Shown in pieces: positions 1-5,210 of a DNA stretch of 14,227 bases (position 1 is its first letter; each line of letters starts with the position of its first letter). The position numbers and the translations under genes were made by a program. The DNA comes from JANNAV01 sp031384695 (GTDB lineage Bacteria; Pseudomonadota; Alphaproteobacteria; Rhodobacterales; Rhodobacteraceae), in NCBI GenBank assembly GCA_031384695.1, contig JANNAV010000254.1, positions 1 through 14,227 on the forward strand, given 5' to 3'. Under the pieces are notes generated by a model. It did no database searches and had not been told where the DNA came from. It saw only the letters and a list, made by a program, of their open reading frames with translations.

Positions 1-860
1 CAGATGGCGGACCTCGGGGCTTGGGTCGAGGCCGGGCCGGACCCGGTGAAGGACGGGGTGAAGGACGGGGTGGTGCGCTGGCGACAGCAGGATTTGCAGC
101 GCCGGATTGCCGAGGCCTTCGGGGTCGAGGTGCATGAACGCACGGTTGGCAAGTATCTGGCAGCGCTTGGCTATCGCAGGCTCTCGGTGCGCCCGCAGCA
201 TCCAAAGAGCGATCCGGACGCGCAAGCGGCGTTCAAAAAAACTTCCGCGCGGCGGTCGCAGCGGTCGCGGCGGTGACCCCCGAGGCCGCACAAGGCAGAC
301 CGGTCGAAATCTGGTTCCAGGATGAAGCAAGGGTCGGCCAACAGGGCACGCTCACCCGGATCTGGGCCAAACGCGGCACCAGACCCCGTGCGCCCCGCGA
401 TACCCGCTATCAATGGGCCTATCTGTTCGGAGCCGTCTGCCCCGCGCGCGGAGTTGCGGCGGGGCTGGTCCTGCCCGTCGTCAACACGGCGGCGATGAAT
501 GCCCACCTGGCGGAAATTTCACGCAGCGTCGCACCCGGCGCCCATGCCGTCTTGCGTCGGGAAAATGATCCCCCGGATCATTTTCTGATCCTCCTCATCC
601 TCGACGGAGCAGGCTGGCACGGTGCCAAGGCCCTCGTCCTGCCCGACAACCTCGCCCTTCTGACCTTGCCACCCTACAGCCCGGAACTGAACCCGGTCGA
701 GAACGTCTGGCAATATCTGCGCGCAAACTGGCTCGCCATCAGCGTCTTCGACAACCACGACGCCATCGTCGACGCATGCTGCACCGCATGGAACCGCTTC
801 GCCAACGACCCAAATACCGTCACTTCGATCACCAGCAGAAATTGGGCAAAGGTCACTTGA
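1..860 (+). CDS. IS630-family transposase, 5'-truncated by window, two frames joined by a -1 shift
   Basis: DDE transposase that would cut and join the IS ends. The first frame (from base 1, no start visible; the ATG at 4 is probably internal) has the DNA-binding part with the family-like pieces VVRWRQQDLQRRIAE, HERTVGKYLAALGY and RPQHPKSDPDAQAAFKK, and stops at 276. The catalytic part lies in the -1 frame up to 860. Reading on from the A run at 235-241 with a one-base backward shift gives FKKNFRAAVAAV, which joins smoothly to the catalytic frame. Acidic residues are in FQDEAR (D at 321-323), ILDGAGWH (D at 603-605) and LNPVENVWQYLR (E at 699-701). About 286 residues are visible; the family usually has about 340-350. 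Oddities are a VKDG tandem duplication, a palindromic 14-residue insertion just before the second catalytic Asp, and the frame break. It may be expressed by frameshifting or may be a decayed copy. Confidence 0.85.
46..69 (+). repeat. 12-base direct tandem duplication inside transposase
   Basis: The unit GTGAAGGACGGG occurs twice back to back (46-57 and 58-69). It is in frame and encodes VKDG twice. IS630 relatives usually have a single short acidic stretch here before VVRWR, so this looks like a small slippage duplication. Confidence 0.85.
235..241 (+). other. A7 slippery run at the transposase frame junction
   Basis: Seven A follow TTC. In the upstream frame they read AAA AAA ACT. Slipping back one base, or adding one A during transcription, gives AAA AAA AAC and continues into the DDE domain. 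Homopolymeric A runs are known sites of ribosomal -1 frameshifting and of RNA polymerase slippage in IS elements. A one-base deletion in the run, as decay or sequencing error, would look identical. Confidence 0.6.
555..596 (+). repeat. Short palindromic element inserted in frame in the transposase
   Basis: GAAAATGATCC (561-571) and GGATCATTTTC (575-585) are perfect 11-base inverted arms around CCC. They sit in a block of about 42 bases that adds roughly 14 residues (RRENDPPDHFLILL) between HAVL and ILDGAGWH, where IS630 relatives run straight through. The flanks CTGATCCTC (585-593) and CTCATCCTC (594-602) are near-direct repeats, as expected of a duplication on insertion. No second copy was seen in this window. 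From memory, similar GAAAATGATCC/GGATCATTTTC palindromes recur in genomes of this order; this was not searched. Confidence 0.75.
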
Positions 861-880
861 ACGGGCCGTTGGTATGATAT

Positions 881-900
881 CCCCGCTTTTTGCAGCGGGG
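881..900 (+). other. GC-rich hairpin between the IS element and purQ
   Basis: CCCCGCT (881-887) pairs with AGCGGGG (894-900) around a six-base loop. No T run follows on either strand, so it is a poor intrinsic terminator. It may be the terminator remnant of a gene interrupted or displaced by the IS element, or a structured part of the purQ leader. Confidence 0.45.
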
Positions 901-961
901 CTGGCAGGCCGGACCGGATTGCGCTAGGAGGCGGCATCGCGTTCGCTCGGAGGCCCCGCCC

Positions 962-1630
962 ATGAAAGCCGCTGTCGTCACCTTTCCCGGATCGAACTGC
1001 GACCGGGATCTTGCCGTGGCCTTCACGCGGGCTGGGTTTCAGGTGGCGCGGGTCTGGCACAAGGACACCAGCCTGCCTGCCGGGGTGGATGTGGTGGGCG
1101 TGCCGGGGGGGTTTTCCTTTGGCGATTACCTGCGCTGTGGTGCCATCGCCGCACAGTCGCCGATTGCCGCCGCCATCCGCCACCATGCCGGCCGGGGCGG
1201 GCATGTGCTGGGGGTGTGCAACGGCTTTCAGGTGTTGACCGAAATGGGCCTGTTGCCGGGCGCGCTGATGCGCAATGCGGGGTTGAAATTCTGCTGCCGG
1301 ATGGTTGAATTGCGCGTGGAAACCACCATCAGCAGCTTTACTGCCGAATATGGGCGCGGCCAGATGATTGCGCTGCCGATCGCACATCACGACGGTAATT
1401 TCACCATCGACGCCGAGGGGCTGGCGCGTCTGCGGGGCGAGGACCGGGTGGCGATGAGCTATGTCGATAATCCCAACGGCTCGGTGGGTGATATCGCGGC
1501 GATTCTGTCGGAAAACCGCCGGGTGCTGGGGATGATGCCGCACCCCGAACGCAGCATCGAGGCGGTGCAGGGCGGCACCGACGGGGCGGCGCTGTTTGCC
1601 TCGCTGATGGGCGGGATGGCGCTGGCCTGA
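962..1630 (+). CDS. purQ: Phosphoribosylformylglycinamidine synthase, glutaminase subunit PurQ
   Basis: Class I glutamine amidotransferase subunit of FGAM synthase in purine synthesis. It releases ammonia from glutamine for PurL, in a cytosolic complex with PurL and PurS. The product is 222 residues, the normal length for the small PurQ. It starts MKAAVVTFPGSNCDRD, has the conserved GGFSFGDYLRCGAIAA (49-64), the nucleophile Cys86 in GVCNGFQ, and His194/Glu196 in MMPHPERS. The ATG at 962 is chosen because GGAGG at 949-953 lies 8 bases before it and the conserved N-terminus begins there; an in-frame upstream ATG at 890 would add unrelated residues. Neither purS nor purL is in the window; an IS630 element lies just upstream, so expression may depend on the 100-base gap or on read-through from the IS. 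Confidence 0.96.
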   Translation: MKAAVVTFPGSNCDRDLAVAFTRAGFQVARVWHKDTSLPAGVDVVGVPGGFSFGDYLRCGAIAAQSPIAAAIRHHAGRGGHVLGVCNGFQVLTEMGLLPGALMRNAGLKFCCRMVELRVETTISSFTAEYGRGQMIALPIAHHDGNFTIDAEGLARLRGEDRVAMSYVDNPNGSVGDIAAILSENRRVLGMMPHPERSIEAVQGGTDGAALFASLMGGMALA

Positions 1631-1676
1631 GGCCATGTTGCTTGAGCGGCACCGGCGCAAGGCTTAAAGTCGGGCG

Positions 1677-3452
1677 ATGCAGGACGCCAATTTTCCCAAA
1701 CCTTTGAGCGATGCGTCCCCGGCCAATGGCTGGTGGGTGCGCCTTGTGGTGGCGTTTTTGATGCTGATGGCGGTGGGGGTGGTGCTGACCACCAACCGCT
1801 GGCTTTCCGACCGGTTCACCGAGACCACACGCCAGCGGGCCGAACTGCGGCTGGCGCTTTATTCGGGCAATATCGTCTCGGAGTTGCAGCGCACTTCGGT
1901 GGTGCCGCTGTTGTTGTCGGAAGACCCCGCGATCCGCGATGCGCTGGTCAAGGGCAGTTTTGCCGACACCACGCTGCGGCTGATCAAGGTGCAGGAAGAG
2001 ATCGGCGTCGCCTCGATCCTGCTGCTGGATGCGGAAGGCCGGGCGGTGGGGGCGACCAACCGCAACCTGCTGGGCACCAATCACCGCGAGCAGGTGTATT
2101 TCGTCGATGCGCAGCGCACCAAGGACACGGTGTTTTCGGCGGCCGCCCGCGAAAGCGCGGGCTATGATTTCACCTATTCGCGGCTGGTGCATTCCGAAGG
2201 GCGCGGGTTGGGTGTGATCGTGGTGGCGGTTGATCTGATGAAATTCGAGCGCGGCTGGGCGGGGTTGCAGGATTCGGTGCTGGTAATCAATTCCGAAAGC
2301 ACGGTCATTCTGGCCACCGAGCCTGCCTGGCGGGGCAAGCCGATGGTCGAGGCGCTGGCCTCGGCGGACAGCCCTTCGGCGATCAGCCGCGCGTTGAAAG
2401 GGGCGGCCGACTGGGCGCAGAACCCGCCTGACGCCTATCTGAGCGGCGAGGCGGTGATGCGCACCGAAGCGCGGGTGCCGTTTCGCGGCTGGAAGATGGT
2501 CAGTTTCACCGCTTACGATTCGGTGCGCGAACGGGTGAACGGGGTGCTGGCGCTGGAGATCATGGGGTTCGCGATCCTGGCGGCACTGACATTTTACATG
2601 CTGTCGCGCCGGGCCTGGTCGCAGTCGCTTTCGTTCCGGCGCGAGTCGGCGGAGTTGCGGCTGCTGAATGCGCGGTTGATCCGCGAAGTGGCCGAGCGCG
2701 AAAAGGTGCAGAAAAACCTTGAGGTGGCGGAACTGACGCTGGCGCAATCGTCCAAGCTGGCCGCCTTGGGCGAGATGTCGGCGGCGGTAAGCCATGAGTT
2801 GAACCAGCCGCTGGCGGCGATGAAAACCTATCTGGCGGGCGCGCGGTTGCTGGTGCAGCGCAAGCGGCCGGAGGAGGCGTTATCCTCGTTCCAGCGGATT
2901 GATGATCTGATCGAGCGGATGGGGGCGATCACCCGGCAGTTGAAATCCTATGCCCGCAAGGGCGGCGAGGCGTTCGAGCCGGTGGACCTGCGGGCCTGTC
3001 TGAGTGCGGCACTGTCGATGATGGAGCCGCAGTTGAAGCTGCGGGTTGTGCGGATCACCCGCACTTTGCCACGGGTGCCGGTGATGGTGATGGCCGACAA
3101 GCTGCGTCTTGAGCAGGTGATCATCAACCTGTTGCGCAACGCGCTGGATGCCACCAAGGACGAGGCGGCGCCGCAGATTGATCTGTTGCTGGCGGCGGGC
3201 GAGACGGCGGTGCTTTCGGTGCGCGACAACGGCCATGGCATTGTCGATCTGGATAACCTGTTTGAGCCGTTCTACACCACCAAAAAGCCCGGCGAGGGGG
3301 TGGGCCTTGGCCTTGCCATCTCGTCGGGGATCATCACTGATCTGGGGGGGCGGCTGACCGCGCATAATGTGGACAGCGGCAGCGGCGCGCGGGGTGCCGT
3401 GTTCGAAGTGCAACTGCCCATGTTGGGCGAGCAAAAAGCAGCAGCAGAATGA
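1677..3452 (+). CDS. dctB: DctB-type membrane sensor histidine kinase (C4-dicarboxylate sensing)
   Basis: Predicted sensor that autophosphorylates and passes phosphate to the adjacent DctD. The 591 residues show: a short cytoplasmic N-terminus; TM1 about 20-40; a periplasmic region about 45-285 that fits the double-PAS (Cache) sensor of DctB, with YFVDAQRTKDTVFS and YDFTYSRLV; TM2 about 288-310; a coiled-coil linker about 320-358; the phosphoacceptor His373 in AAVSHELNQPLAAMKTY; and an ATPase domain with N box NLLRNALDA (484-492), DNGHGI (517-522), FEPFYTTK (529-536) and GVGLGLAIS (541-549). All catalytic motifs look intact. The ATG at 1677 is the first in-frame start after a stop at 1665 and is needed for TM1; no strong ribosome site is visible. 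It begins 46 bases after purQ and ends 7 bases before dctD. Ligand identity is inferred from family; no dctPQM transport genes are in the window. Confidence 0.82.
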   Translation: MQDANFPKPLSDASPANGWWVRLVVAFLMLMAVGVVLTTNRWLSDRFTETTRQRAELRLALYSGNIVSELQRTSVVPLLLSEDPAIRDALVKGSFADTTLRLIKVQEEIGVASILLLDAEGRAVGATNRNLLGTNHREQVYFVDAQRTKDTVFSAAARESAGYDFTYSRLVHSEGRGLGVIVVAVDLMKFERGWAGLQDSVLVINSESTVILATEPAWRGKPMVEALASADSPSAISRALKGAADWAQNPPDAYLSGEAVMRTEARVPFRGWKMVSFTAYDSVRERVNGVLALEIMGFAILAALTFYMLSRRAWSQSLSFRRESAELRLLNARLIREVAEREKVQKNLEVAELTLAQSSKLAALGEMSAAVSHELNQPLAAMKTYLAGARLLVQRKRPEEALSSFQRIDDLIERMGAITRQLKSYARKGGEAFEPVDLRACLSAALSMMEPQLKLRVVRITRTLPRVPVMVMADKLRLEQVIINLLRNALDATKDEAAPQIDLLLAAGETAVLSVRDNGHGIVDLDNLFEPFYTTKKPGEGVGLGLAISSGIITDLGGRLTAHNVDSGSGARGAVFEVQLPMLGEQKAAAE

Positions 3453-3459
3453 GGGTGTT

Positions 3460-4788
3460 ATGGCACGCGCAATGAAGGTGGCTATAGTCGATGACGAGGC
3501 GGATATGCGGCTGTCGATCAGCCAGTGGCTGGCTTTGTCGGGGTTCGACACCGAAACCTATGCCAGTGCGGAAGAGGCGCTGAAGGCGATCGGGCCGGAG
3601 TTTCCGGGGGTGGTGGTTTCGGACATCAAGATGCCGGGGATGGATGGGATGGCGTTTCTGAAACGCCTGATGGGGATGGATTCGGGGTTGCCGGTGATTT
3701 TGATCACCGGCCACGGTGATGTGCCGATGGCGGTGGAGGCGATGCGGGTGGGGGCCTATGACTTTCTGGAAAAGCCGTTCAACCCCGACCGGATGACCGA
3801 GCTTGCCAAAAAGGCCACCCATTCGCGGCGCATGACGCTGGACAACCGCGCGTTGCGCCGGGAATTGTCGGACGGCTCGGTGTTGATGAAAAAGCTGGTC
3901 GGCGGCTCGGCGCTGATGGAGCGGCAGCGCGAGGATATCCTCGATCTGGGGCAGGCCGACAGCCATGTGCTGATCGACGGCGAAACCGGCACTGGCAAGA
4001 CGCTGGTGGCGCATGCGCTGCATGCGGTGGGGCCGCGTGCCGGGCGCAAGTTCGTGACGATTGCTTGTGGCGCATGGTCGGAAGATCAACTGGCGGCGAA
4101 ACTGTTCGGGCCGGGCGAGGATGGGGCCATTCCGCTGGTCGAAGAGGCGCGGGGCGGGACGCTGTGCCTTGAGGATATCGAGGCGCTGTCGCCTACGCTG
4201 CAATCGCGGTTGCTGACGGTGGTGAACGAGCAGGGTGTGCCACCCGAGACGCGGATCATCGCCATCTGCAACGAGCACGCGCCGGACCGGACTTTGGAAG
4301 ATGCGTTGCGGCCCGATCTGTTTTACCGGCTGGGGGCGATGACCATCGTGTGCCCGCCTTTGCGGGCGCGGGGCGAGGATATCCTGACGCTGTTCACCCG
4401 CGCGAGCGAGCAGTTTGCCGAGGAATATGGCTGTGAAGCGCCGCAAGTGACGGCGCAGGAGGCGGCGCAACTGTTGCAGGCGCCATGGCCGGGCAATGTG
4501 CGCCAGATGGTCAATATCGCCGAGCGCGCGGTGTTGCAGAACCGCCGGGGGTCCGGCTCGATTGCCAGCCTGCTGATGGCGGATAACGAAGCGTCGGGGC
4601 TGGCGATGACCACCGAGGGCAAGCCGCTGAAGGAATATGTCGAGGCATTCGAGCGGATGCTGATCGACAACACCATGCGCCGCCACAAGGGCAGTATCAC
4701 GGCTGTTATGGACGAGTTGTGCCTGCCGCGCCGGACGCTGAACGAAAAGATGGCAAAGTACGGGCTGACGCGCGGGGAGTATGTGTGA
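3460..4788 (+). CDS. dctD: DctD-type response regulator lacking the GAFTGA loop
   Basis: Partner of the kinase just upstream; binds DNA to switch on target genes, presumably dicarboxylate uptake. The product is 442 residues: receiver domain about 5-120 with acidic pocket DDE (11-13), phosphoacceptor Asp55 in VVSDIKMPGMDG, Thr83 and Lys105; an AAA+ domain about 145-365 with Walker A GETGTGKT (174-181), a Walker B-like GGTLCLEDI (232-240) and RPDLFYRL (284-291); and a Fis-type helix-turn-helix about 408-435. Unusually, the GAFTGA loop used to contact sigma-54 is gone: LFG is followed by PGEDGAIPLVEEAR and then GGTL, about 8-9 residues shorter than in usual DctD. Walker B also has ED where DE is normal. 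ATPase-driven sigma-54 activation is therefore unlikely. The start at 3460 follows GAGGG (3451-3455); an earlier in-frame ATG at 3367 lies inside dctB and adds nothing conserved. Confidence 0.83.
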   Translation: MARAMKVAIVDDEADMRLSISQWLALSGFDTETYASAEEALKAIGPEFPGVVVSDIKMPGMDGMAFLKRLMGMDSGLPVILITGHGDVPMAVEAMRVGAYDFLEKPFNPDRMTELAKKATHSRRMTLDNRALRRELSDGSVLMKKLVGGSALMERQREDILDLGQADSHVLIDGETGTGKTLVAHALHAVGPRAGRKFVTIACGAWSEDQLAAKLFGPGEDGAIPLVEEARGGTLCLEDIEALSPTLQSRLLTVVNEQGVPPETRIIAICNEHAPDRTLEDALRPDLFYRLGAMTIVCPPLRARGEDILTLFTRASEQFAEEYGCEAPQVTAQEAAQLLQAPWPGNVRQMVNIAERAVLQNRRGSGSIASLLMADNEASGLAMTTEGKPLKEYVEAFERMLIDNTMRRHKGSITAVMDELCLPRRTLNEKMAKYGLTRGEYV

Positions 4789-4830
4789 GGGGGCCAAGGC
4801 CGCAGGAATATGCGGTAACGAAATCACCCA

Positions 4831-4860
4831 TTGTCTTGGGCGGCGGTTTTCCGTTAGGAT
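4831..4860 (+). promoter_or_regulatory. Possible -35/-10 promoter for rne
   Basis: TTGTCT (4831-4836) and TAGGAT (4855-4860) are 18 bases apart, matching 4 of 6 positions each of the TTGACA and TATAAT consensus. If real, the rne leader would be about 340 bases. Weak matches of this kind occur by chance. Confidence 0.3.
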
Positions 4861-4861
4861 A

Positions 4862-4888
4862 ATCGGATGTGGGGTTTGCCCCACCGAT
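4862..4888 (+). other. Stem-loop downstream of dctD
   Basis: GTGGGG (4869-4874) pairs with CCCCAC (4879-4884) around TTTG; an outer ATCG (4862-4865) pairs with CGAT (4885-4888), leaving a GAT bulge. No T run follows, so it could be a factor-dependent end of dctBD or the first hairpin of the rne leader. Confidence 0.45.
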
Positions 4889-5183
4889 GAATTCTCTGCT
4901 TTTGCGATATGGCGCCGGATGGTGCCGCATTCCAAAGGCAGCCGGATCGGTTGCAAGACCGAAGGATTGCCCGTCAAGCCTTTGAGATAAAGGTGAAAAC
5001 GGGCTTTGTCAGCTGGGCGGCGCAGGCCGCTCGAAAGTGAACCGCGATGATGCGCGCGATGATATTGGCACAAGGCGAGGGCTGCCCACCGGGCACTGCC
5101 CTGCCATTGCCCGTGCGCCGTCTAGCCCGAACAAGCCGCCCTTTCCATGATGGCCTTCCGCCCGGACGCTTTTCCGGCCTGGG

Positions 5184-5204
5184 CCAATTGCGCGGGCGCA
5201 ATGG
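5184..5204 (+). promoter_or_regulatory. rne: Hairpin covering the rne ribosome-binding region
   Basis: ATTGCG (5187-5192) pairs with CGCAAT (5197-5202) around CGGG. CC (5184-5185) can extend the stem by pairing GG (5203-5204) past a bulged A. The only Shine-Dalgarno-like bases before the rne ATG at 5211 are GGA at 5203-5205, so the fold would hide the ribosome site. A translation-control role is inference. Confidence 0.5.
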
Positions 5205-5210
5205 AACAAA

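Larger units (their letters stand above)
1..880 (+). mobile_element. IS630-family insertion sequence, left part outside window
   Basis: The transposase coding sequence (see next entry) defines the element; its 5' part and left terminal repeat lie before base 1. The right end should fall shortly after the transposase stop at 860. IS630 elements insert at TA dinucleotides, and TA occurs in the stretch GGTATGATATC at about 871-881, so the end given is approximate. The terminal inverted repeat cannot be checked without the other end. The element sits just upstream of purQ, in the same orientation, so it may separate purQ from the purS-type gene that often precedes it in this group (inference). 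Confidence 0.7.
4789..5210 (+). promoter_or_regulatory. 422-base gene-free stretch: rne promoter and structured leader
   Basis: No convincing gene on either strand. It contains a weak promoter candidate near 4831-4860 and several short hairpins: 4862-4888; TCGGT/ACCGA (4947-4951 with 4958-4962); CGGGCA/TGCCCG (5090-5095 with 5108-5113); CCGGA/TCCGG (5162-5166 with 5173-5177); and one directly over the ribosome site (5184-5204). A long structured leader fits an rne gene, since RNase E controls its own mRNA through the 5' leader in E. coli. The same mechanism here is inference. Confidence 0.5.

Noticed and set aside
1401..2795. 464-codon minus-strand frame opposite dctB and purQ
   Set aside because: Shadow of two well-supported genes; no family motifs.
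3367..3459. Earlier ATG for dctD giving a 31-residue extension
   Set aside because: It lies wholly inside dctB, lacks a ribosome site, and the receiver domain begins normally after the ATG at 3460.
3334..5073. 579-codon open frame on the minus strand opposite dctD and the rne leader
   Set aside because: Same GC-driven artefact; composition is His/Arg/Gln-rich and the opposite strand encodes a recognisable response regulator.
5067..5085. TGGCAC resembling a sigma-54 -24 element
   Set aside because: No matching TTGC -12 element at the right distance.
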